DNA of 64,000 bases from Aeriscardovia sp. (GCA_017405305.1 JAFRAT010000008.1:1-64000); one strand, 5' to 3'. Counted from the stretch's first letter, positions 37,141-46,028 are shown. A program made the numbers and translations. Notes: generated by a model from the letters alone, not told the origin.

Positions 37141-37892
37141 GACGATATCGAGAACGAAGCGCGCCGCCGTCTGCGCGGGTTCTCGCGCACCATCCCTTCG
37201 TTCCTCATGGCCCTACGGCGACGGGAACACCACGCTTGCCAACTTCGACGAGCTGATTCCATACACAGTGTTCAAAGACGTCGCAGGCATCATACCGGAG
37301 GAATTCCGCTCCTGCGCGGAGGCGGCGACTATCCGGACAACGAGACCGACGAAAACAAGCGTTTTAAAGGGGTGTCTTTTCAACGAAACCGTCTTCAACA
37401 ATTCCGCGAGGATGCTCCTGGACTTGCGTGAGAAGCTTGCAAACCGGTTCGACGAAGATCAGACGGAGGATATTCTTGACCATATTCCGCTGCAGAAGAC
37501 AAATCAGGTGTTCACTCCTAGGAAGACGGTCGGGCGTATGGTCGACCTGTTCGAAAGAGAGAGTCCAGGCTGTTTCGGTGACCCGGACCACACGCTCGCC
37601 GACCTGTGCATGGAATCGGAGATGCTCGTCACCGCAAATCGTCAAGCGTCTCTGCAACAGCGCAGCGATGCGTCGGCTGTTCCCCGATGACCGGCAGCGG
37701 CTGCGGCATATCTTCGAAAAGCGGATGTTCGGCGCCGTGTCCACGGAAATCATCCTTCGCATCGCCGAACATTACACTCTCGGTTTCCTCGAAGATGCCG
37801 ATACTGGCTGGAACACTCACTTTGTTCTGGGCGACACGGAAAAGCGGGCCGAGGAAAGAAGTCTGGACGGGCAGTTCGGACCCGACCGCTAA
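37141..37892 (+). pseudogene. Internal fragment of an Eco57I-like restriction-modification methylase, several frameshifts
   Basis: Pieces in different frames line up as one protein: DIENEARRRLRGFSRTIPSFLMA, then after a frameshift near 37214 YGDGNTTLANFDELIPYTVFKDVAGI, then GGDYPDNETDENKRFKG, then VFNNSARMLLDLREKLANRF with QKTNQVFTPRKTVGRMVDLFE and ADLCMESEM. After another shift near 37630 come QIVKRLCNSAAMRRLFPDD and TEIILRIAEHYTLGFLED. These match the SAM-binding core of large N6-adenine methylase/helicase restriction enzymes. The NPPY catalytic block and both ends are missing. The C-terminal piece of the same family lies upstream at 36659, so the locus was rearranged as well as frameshifted. 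Confidence 0.75.
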
Positions 37893-38146
37893 CCGCTGCG
37901 TCAAGCGAAGGCCACGCTGGCCCGCGCTGTTTCTGACGCGGGCCAGCATAACCTTCATTCATCGGCGGGCAATCAAAACATCCCAGTCGCCCGCTGCGAA
38001 TCGCGCGCAAACACAGGCGGTTTTTTCCTTCTAAACTAACGTGAAAGGGGTGCGCGCGTTTCATGCGCTGCAGGTTCTCTTGGCAGGCAGTGAAGCAGTC
38101 AGCGTTCCCGTGCGAACCGGAAACAGGGAAAGGGGGAGTCGTTGCG

Positions 38147-39622
38147 ATGAGCAATCGGGTCAAAATCACTCTAGGCACTTTCGTAGGAATTGCCATGGCG
38201 TTGATCGCTTCAGTGCGAAGCGTTCCACAGCTGGCGGCGACCGGCTGGCAGATGATCGTGTATATGATCATCGCCGTGCTGTTCTTCGCGCTGCCGCTGG
38301 CGCTGCTGGCCGGCGAGCTGGGAGGCATGCTTCCCGGCGCCGGAGGCCCTCAGCGATGGGTCCGCACCGGCCTGTCCGACCGTTGGGGTTTCGTCGTCGC
38401 CTGGCTGCTATGGGCGCAGATGTTCCCCGGCATGGTAATGATAGCCGCTCCTCTTGGACCACTATTCGGCAACACGATCGGCGACATCCAGCTGGGCAAC
38501 AACCACTGGTTCATCATGGGCAGCATCATCGTCATTTACTGGCTGGTGACGCTTCTGAACCTCAAGTTCGACATGGCCAAGATCGGCGGCGACATCGGCG
38601 TGTGGCTGGGCGTGTACATTCCGATCGCTTTCATGCTCGTCCTGGGCCTGGCCACCATGATCAAGGCAGGCATACGCCCGGGCATGCTGCTCGGCGCCTT
38701 CCACTGGAAGCTCCTGCTGCCGCAAGCAGGCACGCTGCAGTACGTGGCGTCCATCGCGTTCATCTTCTGCGGCATCTCCACACTGGGCGTGTACATCCCG
38801 CGCATCGAGAACTCCACACGCAACTTCGCGCGCGGCCTCATCATCGCCCTGGTCATCGTCGTGCTGATGAACGAAATTCCAGCGTTCCTCATGTCGAACG
38901 TCGTCACCGCCAGCAACATTCAGCTGACCAACATCTCGCAGCCGGTCATCCTTTTCTGCCGGATCCTCGGCTGGCCGCTGTGGTTGAACAACATCTTCAG
39001 CTGCATGGGCTTCATCGGCGTGCTCGTCGCGCTCTCCGGCTGGGTCACCGGCCCGTCGCAAGCCATGATCCAGGTTGCCAGCGAAGGCCTTGTACCGGAC
39101 AAGTGGCGGTTCTACCAGCACAACGAGCTCGGCGTCTCCAAGCCGATCCTCATTACGCAGGCGACCCTCATCTCGCTGTTCGCCCTGCTGTACGCGCTGC
39201 CGAACGTCAACAACATCTTCATGCTCATGACTAACACGACCACCATGTTCTACGTCGTGGTCTACACGCTCATTGCCATCGCCTTCATCAAACTGCGCTA
39301 CGATCACAAGGACCTCAAGCGTCCGTTCCGCCTAGGCAAGAAAGGCAACGCCGTCGGCTGGATGTGGACATGCTTCCTCTGTGCCGGCCTGCTGTTCGTG
39401 GCCGTCACGGCCGTCGCCACCGGCTCCACGCTGTCGGCGACCATCATGATCGTGTTCACGATCATCTTCGCGGGCATTCCGCTCGTCATCTACCACTTCC
39501 GCAAGGACAGCTGGCTGGCGGCTGCCAAGGCCTGGAACCAGGACTACGACGCCCGCCACCGTCTCGACTACGGAGAAGGCGCGCTCAAGCAGGACGCGCT
39601 CGAGTCCACAGCCAGCAAGTGA
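38147..39622 (+). CDS. APC-family amino acid permease (GadC-like)
   Basis: A 491-residue inner-membrane transporter with about 12 helices. FVGIAMALIASVRSVPQLAATGW matches the unwound first helix region of APC antiporters. Later segments AAPLGPLFGN, IFCGISTLGVYIPRIENSTRNF and SGWVTGPSQAMIQVASEG agree with the glutamate/GABA-antiporter branch, though the substrate cannot be read from sequence. ATG 38147 has AGGGGGAG upstream, whereas the longer frame from 38063 lacks a signal. A strong terminator follows. It stands alone next to the restriction island. Confidence 0.85.
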   Translation: MSNRVKITLGTFVGIAMALIASVRSVPQLAATGWQMIVYMIIAVLFFALPLALLAGELGGMLPGAGGPQRWVRTGLSDRWGFVVAWLLWAQMFPGMVMIAAPLGPLFGNTIGDIQLGNNHWFIMGSIIVIYWLVTLLNLKFDMAKIGGDIGVWLGVYIPIAFMLVLGLATMIKAGIRPGMLLGAFHWKLLLPQAGTLQYVASIAFIFCGISTLGVYIPRIENSTRNFARGLIIALVIVVLMNEIPAFLMSNVVTASNIQLTNISQPVILFCRILGWPLWLNNIFSCMGFIGVLVALSGWVTGPSQAMIQVASEGLVPDKWRFYQHNELGVSKPILITQATLISLFALLYALPNVNNIFMLMTNTTTMFYVVVYTLIAIAFIKLRYDHKDLKRPFRLGKKGNAVGWMWTCFLCAGLLFVAVTAVATGSTLSATIMIVFTIIFAGIPLVIYHFRKDSWLAAAKAWNQDYDARHRLDYGEGALKQDALESTASK

Positions 39623-39662
39623 CGCCGAGCTTTTGGTCGTCAGTCCAGTGGCCTGGAATAAG

Positions 39663-39697
39663 GAATCCCTCCCGTTCTGAGCAAACGGGAGGGATTC
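39663..39697. terminator. Bidirectional terminator between permease and tRNA-Pro
   Basis: A 14-bp perfect stem (GAATCCCTCCCGTT at 39663-39676 with 39684-39697) has a 7-base loop, flanked by A and T runs. It serves the permease on the + strand and the tRNA on the - strand. Confidence 0.85.
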
Positions 39698-39703
39698 TTA
39701 TCG

Positions 39704-39776
39704 TCGGGCCGGCGGGACTCGAACCCGCGGCCTTCCGGCCCCCAGCCGGACGCGCTACCAACTGCGCTACGGCCCG
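39704..39776 (-). tRNA. tRNA-Pro (GGG)
   Basis: The 73-nt cloverleaf on the - strand has a 7-bp acceptor (CGGGCCG with CGGCCCG), D-arm AGCGCAGTTGGTAGCGC, anticodon arm TCCGG-CTGGGGG-CCGGA with anticodon GGG, and T-arm GCGGGTTCGAGTCCCGC. The 3' CCA is not encoded. Confidence 0.95.
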
Positions 39777-40594
39777 AACCGCCGACCCGTGGGTCATGCC
39801 TCAGGCCGACGCGAACCCATTGTACCGCACCCGGAAGATTTCCGTGCGGGCTCATGCCGATGGCGCGCTGAACGCTTGGCGGGACTGGCGGTTAGACGGG
39901 AACCGTTCCACAGGAAGACACGGCATGAATTGGTGAGAAACCATTGTTCCTGTCCCGCTCGACGCCGTTCGCGCGCGGATCGCCGCCATGGCAGCAGCGG
40001 AGAAACACGCGACTCCATCGGACAGCGCGGCGCCTTGTCCCGCGATGCGCCCTGCGCAGTTTCCCGGAACACTCTAGGGGCGCCGACGACGTTAACGCGC
40101 GCTGCGGATCATCGCGCCTTCACGAGACGAAACGATGTAGAATAACCTGCACGGTCGCGCGGGTGACATGCGTCAGGCCGTGTTCATCCGGAAACCAGCA
40201 GCGCTCGAGAATCTCACTGTCCGGCAGAGGGAGAAGAAGCCGCGCTGCAGACTTCTCGTCGCTGATCTGAAAACAGACGAGAGTGATCGACAAGAACCGG
40301 TGAGTAGGAGCTCTCGCGCAGGTCGACGCCGATGATTCCCGTCGCGTCCGGCAGCCCGCGGTGGATCGTGATACCAGGCGTGCTTTCAGCCAGGTCCATC
40401 CTCGAGGCGCTGACAGCTCGCCCATCCATGCCGTCCAACGTGACGTGCTGGACGAAGCTCGCCGGCGTTCCGCTAGCCCACGGCTCGTCGGGCAACAGGT
40501 TCCCGCGGCGCTTCGCCGATTCCCAGGACACTGGGAGACGCCAGGGTCGAGGGAAGGGTAGTGAAAAAGCAAGTAGCCGCGCGGTATCCGCGGA
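39777..40594. other. Gene-poor stretch with a possible broken gene on the - strand
   Basis: 39777-40120 shows nothing. On the - strand from about 40540 to 40120 one frame reads FVQHVTLDGMDGRAVSASRMDLAESTPG and TGIIGVDLRESSYSPVLVDHS. The adjacent frame continues FLSITLVCFQISDEKSAARLLLP, ERCWFPDEHGLTHVTRATVQVIL, and stops at 40120. Together these look like one frameshifted protein whose family I do not recognise. Its 5' end runs toward the ROK promoter. Confidence 0.35.
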
Positions 40595-40623
40595 TATACT
40601 GGAAAAGCACGTTTTTCGCGAAA
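40595..40623 (+). promoter_or_regulatory. Promoter and palindrome before the ROK regulator
   Basis: TATACT at 40595-40600 is a good -10 match. Fourteen bases on, TTTCGCGAAA at 40614-40623 is a perfect 10-bp palindrome just at or after the expected transcription start, suggesting a repressor site, possibly for the ROK protein itself. Confidence 0.4.
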
Positions 40624-40637
40624 GGTAAGGTGCCGTT

Positions 40638-41864
40638 ATGCCCAAGCTCCGGAAGATCAACCAAGACAACCTCCGCGAGCACAATCTCTCAATCGTCATG
40701 CAGACGCTGCTGAGCGCTGGGCACCCGATGAGCCGGGCCGATTTCGCCAAGTCGACAGGACTGACGAAGGCCGCCATGTCCATGCTCTCGGAAATCCTCA
40801 TCCGCAACAACATCTTTTGCCAGCTGACGCCGGTGGCGGACTCCACGTACGGCCGTCCGAGCACGCCGCTGTCATTCTGTTCGCGGCACTGGGCCGGCAT
40901 CGGCCTTCAAGTGGACACCAGCGGCTACGGTTTCACCGTCCTGGACCTCGCTGGCGGCAGCGTGCACACAGAGTGGGTGAGCGCCGCGATGGTCGACGTC
41001 ACTCCGGAAGACATTTTCTCCAAGCTCGACCGCATGATCCAGCCGGTCGAAAAAGAGCTGAAGGCTCTGGGGTATACCGTGTGTGGCGCGGGCCTGGCCG
41101 TGCCGGGCCTGGTCAAAGACCGCTCTGTGCTCCTAGGTGCCCGCAACCTGGGGTGGAAGGACGTCGACCTGCGCCGATTCGACGTTGTCAGCCGCCTCAA
41201 CGCGATCGCCGTCAACGAGGCCGACGTCGCCGCCGTCGCTCAGATCCCGGGCTATGCCGCGGCACCGATTGCTAGTCCCGCCATGCTGGACATCGAATCC
41301 TCGTTCATCTACCTGTCAACCGACGTCGGCATCAGCGGCGCTGTCGTCAGCCAAGGCAAGGTCATGGAAGGCGAGCACCATTTCGCCGGCGAGATCGGGC
41401 ATCTGTCCGTCGACTGGAACGGCCCGCAGTGTCCCTGCGGCCGCCGCGGCTGCCTAGAGCAGTACGCCGGCCGGCGCGCTCTCGTCGAAGCGGCCGGCAT
41501 CGCCACCGGAGCGGAGTCTGCATCCATGGATTCCGTGAACCGGCTGTTGTCCGCCTGGCACGCGAGAGACGAGCGCGCCGTCAAGGCCATCAACCGTGGT
41601 CTAGCGGCCATGGCGTCCGGGCTATGCTCGGCAGTCAACCTGCTGGACATCCACACCATCGTCCTGGGCGGGTTCTGGACGAACTTTACGGACACCGTTG
41701 CCAAGAAGCTGGAAAAGCGCATCCAGGAGCATGCTCTGGGCCGTGACGCCATGGACATCTCCGTCCTGGTCGCCCCGGTCCCGGACCATCCAGCGCTGCG
41801 TGGCGCGGCCACCGTCGGATTGCGCGAACTCATCGATCACCCGATGCGCTTCATCCACACCTGA
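40638..41864 (+). CDS. ROK-family transcriptional regulator
   Basis: A 408-residue regulator with an N-terminal winged helix (NLSIVMQTLLSAGHPMSRADFAKSTGLTKAAMSMLSEILI) and a sugar-kinase-like ROK domain. ROK signatures are AGLAVPGLVKD, LSTDVGISGAVVSQGKVMEGEHHFAGEIGHL, and the zinc motif CPCGRRGCLEQYAG. Such proteins (NagC, XylR, Mlc types) repress sugar-use genes and respond to sugars or their phosphates. No sugar transport or hydrolase gene is next to it, so the target is unknown. ATG 40638 has AAGG about seven bases upstream. It converges on murE across a terminator. Confidence 0.9.
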   Translation: MPKLRKINQDNLREHNLSIVMQTLLSAGHPMSRADFAKSTGLTKAAMSMLSEILIRNNIFCQLTPVADSTYGRPSTPLSFCSRHWAGIGLQVDTSGYGFTVLDLAGGSVHTEWVSAAMVDVTPEDIFSKLDRMIQPVEKELKALGYTVCGAGLAVPGLVKDRSVLLGARNLGWKDVDLRRFDVVSRLNAIAVNEADVAAVAQIPGYAAAPIASPAMLDIESSFIYLSTDVGISGAVVSQGKVMEGEHHFAGEIGHLSVDWNGPQCPCGRRGCLEQYAGRRALVEAAGIATGAESASMDSVNRLLSAWHARDERAVKAINRGLAAMASGLCSAVNLLDIHTIVLGGFWTNFTDTVAKKLEKRIQEHALGRDAMDISVLVAPVPDHPALRGAATVGLRELIDHPMRFIHT

Positions 41865-41942
41865 GCGCAGCCGACCGGCCGACAAATCCAATTGGGAGGG
41901 GACCACCGCTGCGACGATCAGATCGTGGGCAACCAAGGCATG

Positions 41943-41990
41943 AAAAGGAGGCCCGGGAACCAGCCGACCGCTGTTCCCAGACCTCCTTTT
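41943..41990. terminator. Terminator between convergent ROK gene and murE
   Basis: AAAAGGAGG at 41943-41951 pairs with CCTCCTTTT at 41982-41990, with an inner GGGAAC/GTTCCC stem. The A-run and T-run ends suit both directions. Confidence 0.8.
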
Positions 41991-42014
41991 ACCATCGCCG
42001 GCACCTGGCCGGCC

Positions 42015-43589
42015 TCACTCATGGGCAGCGAGGCCGGAGACGATGTCGATGTCGGAGCGGACAGGCACATGCTTGCCCTTAATCTTCACCCAGGCCTCGT
42101 CGCCTTTGCCGATGACGAGGACCACGTTGACACGACCATTGTCTCGCTGGTCCTTCGACGCCAGGCGGAACGCCTCGCGGATGGCATCCTCGCGGCCATG
42201 GCCGTAGATTTGACGCACGTCGAGAGCGGGATTGGTGACATGGCTCTGCATCTCGTCGTTGATGGCGCGGACGTCTTCGAAGTCGCTGTCCTCCTGCGTG
42301 AGGATGAAGCAGTCGGCGTTTTCGCTAGCCGCCTTCGCCAGACCTGCACGCCGGTCAATGGCCTTGCCGCCGGCAGTGCCGGTGACGACCGTGATGCGCG
42401 AGTTCGGTTCCTGGCCACGCACGTACTCCAGCAGCGACTTGAGGCTGATGTAATTATGCGCGTAGTCTACGTAGGCAATGACGCCGTCAGGCATATCGAA
42501 CCGCTGCATGCGGCCGGGGATAGCGACGGATTCGAAGGCATGCAGCGCATCCTGGTCGTCGGGCGTGACACCGGCAGCCAGGGCGATGGCCACGGCGGCC
42601 AGGGCATTGTCGTAGTTGAAATCGCCGTCCATGGCCAGGCTGTAGCCACCGAGGTCGGCGTCCTGGCTGGAGCTGCGGAAATGCGCGGAGCCAGAGATGC
42701 CCAGCGAGCCAATGACGTCGGCGGCAACGGAGCTGTCCATGCTGAAAGTGGTGTACGGCGTGCCCGCGAGCTGCGCAGCCTGTTCGACGAGCGCGGTCTT
42801 CCAGCCGAGCGCAGCGTTGATGACGGCCTGTTTGGAGTTGGCCACAAGGCGGCGCTTGCAGTAGAAGTAGTCCTCGAACGTCGGGTGTTCGATCGGGGAG
42901 ATGTGATCAGGCGAAATATTGAGAAACGCGCCGATGTCGTAGGTGACGCCGTAGACGCGGTTGACCTTGTACGCCTGTGAGCTGATCTCCATAACCAGAT
43001 GCGTCATGCCATTGTCCAGTGCCTCGCGCATCAGGCGAAACAGGTCGAGGGATTCCGGCGTCGTCAGGTCGGAGGGAATCCAGTGTTCGCCATCGAGGCA
43101 GTCGGCCTCGGAGCTAAGGATGGCCGCGTGGCCCTTCGTCCAGCGGTTGAGGATGGAGTGCGTGTAGTACGCGGTCGTGGTTTTGCCCTTGGTGCCGGTG
43201 ATGCCGACGACGAACATCTTGCGCTCCGGGTTGCCATAGAACCGCGCCGACAGCAGCGCCATGGCCTTGCGGACGTCGGTGACGATAACGCCCCACGCGC
43301 TGGCCGCCTCGTCGTACGGCGTTTCGGCGACATAGCAGCTCAAGCCGCAGGCGCTGGCCGCCCTCAGGTATTCGCCCTTGAACGCGCCCTTGCAGAACAG
43401 CAGGGTTGAAGCCGTCACGGTCCTGGTGTCATAGCTGATAGCGTCGAAATCCATGTCCGGCAGCGCGGCGAGGTCGAGGGACCAGTCGTCCCCATGAATC
43501 GTTTCGCGCAGAAGACCCTGTTTGGCAAGGAAACCGACGGCGTCGCGCAGGCTCAGTCGCGGTGCCGGCAATGGGACGGGAGTGCTCAT
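42015..43589 (-). CDS. murE: MurE-type UDP-N-acetylmuramoyl-dipeptide--amino acid ligase
   Basis: Adds the third, diamino acid residue to UDP-MurNAc-L-Ala-D-Glu. The 524-residue protein has ISYDTRTVTASTLLFCKGAFKGEYL (substrate domain), FVVGITGTKGKTTTAYYTHSIL (ATP loop), SDLTTPESLDLFRLM, LVMEISSQAYKVNRVYG, FLNISPDHISPIEHPTFEDYF, and VDYAHNYISLKSLLEYV. I cannot tell Lys from ornithine specificity; a DNPR motif for meso-diaminopimelate is not seen (TQEDSDFED stands in that region), which fits a Lys- or Orn-type wall. The start is ATG 43589, with AAAGAAG upstream. It is the only murE candidate here and lies 14 kb from the dcw cluster. Confidence 0.9.
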   Translation of the reverse strand: MSTPVPLPAPRLSLRDAVGFLAKQGLLRETIHGDDWSLDLAALPDMDFDAISYDTRTVTASTLLFCKGAFKGEYLRAASACGLSCYVAETPYDEAASAWGVIVTDVRKAMALLSARFYGNPERKMFVVGITGTKGKTTTAYYTHSILNRWTKGHAAILSSEADCLDGEHWIPSDLTTPESLDLFRLMREALDNGMTHLVMEISSQAYKVNRVYGVTYDIGAFLNISPDHISPIEHPTFEDYFYCKRRLVANSKQAVINAALGWKTALVEQAAQLAGTPYTTFSMDSSVAADVIGSLGISGSAHFRSSSQDADLGGYSLAMDGDFNYDNALAAVAIALAAGVTPDDQDALHAFESVAIPGRMQRFDMPDGVIAYVDYAHNYISLKSLLEYVRGQEPNSRITVVTGTAGGKAIDRRAGLAKAASENADCFILTQEDSDFEDVRAINDEMQSHVTNPALDVRQIYGHGREDAIREAFRLASKDQRDNGRVNVVLVIGKGDEAWVKIKGKHVPVRSDIDIVSGLAAHE

Positions 43590-43743
43590 GGCTGCTTCTT
43601 TCACGATGTTCCAATAAAAGCGTTTCAATTCTAGATTTCCCATCGCGGATTGGAGCAGATCCCCAAGCATTCCGCCCCAATCATCCCCAATGGACGCCCC
43701 ACTCAGCGACATTGCAGCAGAACAGCCATGGAAGCGCCCAGCA

Positions 43744-44526
43744 TTAACGACGGCAAGGATGCCGCTGGTGCCACCGTTGACACGCGTCCTGTTCCCAGCC
43801 GCCCACCTTGGTCAACGGCAAGGATCCGACATCCGGGTGCAGCCGGCACAACGAGGCCAGCACGTCCAACGCAGCGATAGTGTCGATCGTCGCGTCGTGG
43901 AAATCGCCGCGTGGGCTGACGCCATAGTAGAACGCCGTGTCCGCCAGCCTCCTCCGCTCATTGCGGTCGCTGACCGCCCGATCAAACACCAGCGGGTCAA
44001 CGACCAGCAGCTCTTCAGGACCAAGGACAAGGGGCACGCCGGCGGCATCCGGATCGTTGAACAGGCCGTCTGCTCCGGCCAGGCGCTCGGCAACGGTCGG
44101 CAGATGCCACCGGCGCAGGTCGTTGCGCAGCATCCGGACATCGAAAGGGGCGTTGTACGCCAGCAGCGGGATATTCCGGCTCTGCGCCAGGGCGATGACA
44201 GCGGCGATGGTGTCCAGCGCGTCCTGCGGCTCCAGGCCGCGTCGGCGCAGCTCCTCGTCCGTGAAGCCGTTGACGGCCGCCGCGGCAGGCGACAGGGAAC
44301 GGTGCGGGTTGATCGTCCAAGACAGGGCCGCGTCCCCGTCGTGTCCGGCAGCCGGGGCGCGCAGCACGAGCGCCGCTGACACGATGGCGTCGGCCGAGGA
44401 CAGACCCGTGGTTTCGGTGTCGAAACCGAGAAGAAGGGAATCACGCAGGGGTGTGAGCGGGTCCTGTCGCCGACAGTCGCGCAGCGCCGCTATCACGGCG
44501 GGAATCGTCATCAGAGCAGTGGGCAT
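43744..44526 (-). CDS. DnaQ-like 3'-5' exonuclease (DEDDh)
   Basis: A 260-residue exonuclease-domain protein related to the DNA polymerase III epsilon subunit. The Exo I motif is GFDTETTGLSSADAIVSAALV with Asp and Glu, Exo II is LLAYNAPFDVRML, and Exo III is GDFHDATIDTIAAL with the His and Asp of the DEDDh type. There is no obvious polymerase-binding tail, so proofreading or a repair role are both possible. I chose ATG 44526 because CAGAAT on the - strand ends six bases before it (44538-44533), giving a leaderless start. ATG 44532 is the alternative. It diverges from the sigma factor gene. Confidence 0.85.
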   Translation of the reverse strand: MPTALMTIPAVIAALRDCRRQDPLTPLRDSLLLGFDTETTGLSSADAIVSAALVLRAPAAGHDGDAALSWTINPHRSLSPAAAAVNGFTDEELRRRGLEPQDALDTIAAVIALAQSRNIPLLAYNAPFDVRMLRNDLRRWHLPTVAERLAGADGLFNDPDAAGVPLVLGPEELLVVDPLVFDRAVSDRNERRRLADTAFYYGVSPRGDFHDATIDTIAALDVLASLCRLHPDVGSLPLTKVGGWEQDACQRWHQRHPCRR

Positions 44527-44643
44527 CCCCATATTCTGCGTTTTCCGTCCGACATCCCGAGGACGGCGTCGGCCGCGTCGAAAATCCACCGGTTCCAGCC
44601 GCGGGACGTCGCGGAAACCCCTTGTCATGGGCGGCTCGCATGG

Positions 44644-44649
44644 CACAAT
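44644..44649 (+). promoter_or_regulatory. -10 box abutting the sigma-factor start
   Basis: TGG-CACAAT (hexamer 44644-44649) lies six bases before ATG 44656. There is no Shine-Dalgarno sequence, so the transcript is probably leaderless. Confidence 0.4.
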
Positions 44650-44655
44650 GGGTTT

Positions 44656-45483
44656 ATGACGACAATGGGGGTTATGGCATCGGGCGCTGAGAAGAAGGGC
44701 GCCGCTCCCGGCGACGGTGCAGCTGGCTTGGGGGAAAAGCGGGCTGAGTTCGAACGCCTTGCTGTCCCGGCTCTCGACATGCTGTACCGTCAGGCGATGA
44801 AGTACACGAACAACCCCGACAGCGCGCAGGACCTGGTGCAGGACACCTTCGAGCGTGGTTTCAAAGCGTTCGACTCCTTCCAGCGCGGCACCAACATCGA
44901 AGCCTGGTTGACGACGATTCTGCGCAACACATATTTCAATCAGTATCACAAGGCCAAGCGCCGTCCGAAGCGCGCCGACTCCGACGCCAGCGAACTGAGC
45001 GACCACGAGGCATACGGCGCCGCCGGCCGCCAGGCAAACGGTCTGAAATCGGCCGAAGACCAGTACCTCGACGGCTTCGCCTCGCAGGAGATTATGACGG
45101 CGCTGGCATCGCTCGCGCCGGAACGCCGGCAGGTCTTCATCGACGCGGCCGTCGATGGGAAAAGCTACAAGCAGATCGCCCAGGAGCAGCATATCAAAAT
45201 CGGCACGGTCATGAGCCGTCTCAACCGTGCACGCAAGCAGCTGCGCGAACAGCTCGGCGACTACGCCCGGGAACGCGGCTATGGCAAGTCGACGATAGGT
45301 GGAAGGGCCTCGAGCCACGCCGTCAAATCGCGATCCGTTGCCGCTGAGCGGAATAACGGCGGCGACGGAGCTGTTGCCATTAGGAGGAGTCCAGCAGGAG
45401 AGCCGATTACAGAACCGGAATACGCAGTGCAAAAGGAGCGCGACGGGGTGGGTCGGCGCGCGTGTGGCAAGGAGGGCCTGTGA
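44656..45483 (+). CDS. sigR: ECF RNA polymerase sigma factor, SigR/SigH type
   Basis: An alternative sigma factor related to the thiol-oxidative stress factors SigR/SigH of other actinobacteria. The sigma-2 region is MLYRQAMKYTNNPDSAQDLVQDTFERGFKAFDSF with NIEAWLTTILRNTYFNQYHKAKRRP. The sigma-4 region is LASLAPERRQVFIDAAVDGKSYKQIAQEQHIKIGTVMSRLNRARKQLRE. The 275-residue length includes a disordered 65-residue C-terminal tail longer than usual. ATG 44656 was chosen because a -10 box ends six bases upstream. The stop overlaps the next start as GTGA, which marks the downstream gene as a probable partner. Confidence 0.88.
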   Translation: MTTMGVMASGAEKKGAAPGDGAAGLGEKRAEFERLAVPALDMLYRQAMKYTNNPDSAQDLVQDTFERGFKAFDSFQRGTNIEAWLTTILRNTYFNQYHKAKRRPKRADSDASELSDHEAYGAAGRQANGLKSAEDQYLDGFASQEIMTALASLAPERRQVFIDAAVDGKSYKQIAQEQHIKIGTVMSRLNRARKQLREQLGDYARERGYGKSTIGGRASSHAVKSRSVAAERNNGGDGAVAIRRSPAGEPITEPEYAVQKERDGVGRRACGKEGL

Positions 45484-45938
45484 CCGAGATCAGGACGACC
45501 GTTTGCCGGTCGATCGTTTCCAAGGGTACCCTATCGACAGACGTCGTGACAGTGACATCGATGGCCCGACGGGCCAGCCATGAGCAGATCGAGTCGATCG
45601 AGGATTTCGGTGACCTGTACCAGTGTGGCCTGGCATGGGACCAGCGTTCCGGCCGCATCCCCGCATTCTCCGACGGGTTCGACCCGGACAGCGAGTGCAC
45701 GGCGGAGGAGCTGGCCATGCTGTCAGCGCTTCGCCGGTTCCTCCGTCCGCAGAGGGCGCCCCGCGGTCTGCTGGAACGCTGCCTGCGTGCCCTGGGCGAG
45801 GCCAGCGTGAACGATCCGAACGAGAAAACGGATCAAAGCACTAAGCCGACGACAATGGAAGCAAGCAGCGATTCCTGCAATGACGCCGGCGAGGGAATCC
45901 CCATCGAAGACGTCGAAGCGCAACGCTTTCCGCGGTGA
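45480..45938 (+). CDS. Uncharacterised protein in the anti-sigma position
   Basis: A 152-residue protein with its GTG start overlapping the sigma-factor stop and AAGGAGGG four bases upstream. Position suggests the anti-sigma factor, but the zinc motif HxxxCxxC of RsrA/RshA is absent. Cysteines at about residue 9, 44 and 68 are scattered instead. The middle, SHEQIESIEDFGDLYQCGLAWDQRSGRIPAFSDGFDPDSECTAEELAML, is the only distinctive part. The last 50 residues are acidic and disordered. If it controls the sigma factor, it does so without the usual redox zinc centre. No membrane helix is seen. Confidence 0.6.
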   Translation: MTEIRTTVCRSIVSKGTLSTDVVTVTSMARRASHEQIESIEDFGDLYQCGLAWDQRSGRIPAFSDGFDPDSECTAEELAMLSALRRFLRPQRAPRGLLERCLRALGEASVNDPNEKTDQSTKPTTMEASSDSCNDAGEGIPIEDVEAQRFPR

Positions 45939-45999
45939 AACCAGCGCCGCGGAAAGCCTGGGAGGGTCCGTTTGCCGTCAGATTCTTCGGCAAACGGGT

Positions 46000-46028
46000 T
46001 TGTGCTGTCGAGGCCTCTGTGAGACAAT
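46000..46028 (+). promoter_or_regulatory. Promoter of the bL37 gene
   Basis: TTGTGC at 46000-46005 and GACAAT at 46023-46028 are spaced by 17 bases, with TGA before the second hexamer. Confidence 0.55.

Noticed and set aside
36272-38146. Insertion sequence as cause of the rearranged methylase fragments
   Set aside because: No transposase frame or terminal inverted repeats could be found in the stretch.
44533-45432. Extension of the DnaQ-like protein into a 562-residue frame
   Set aside because: The extension is antisense to the well-supported sigma-factor gene and has no motif.
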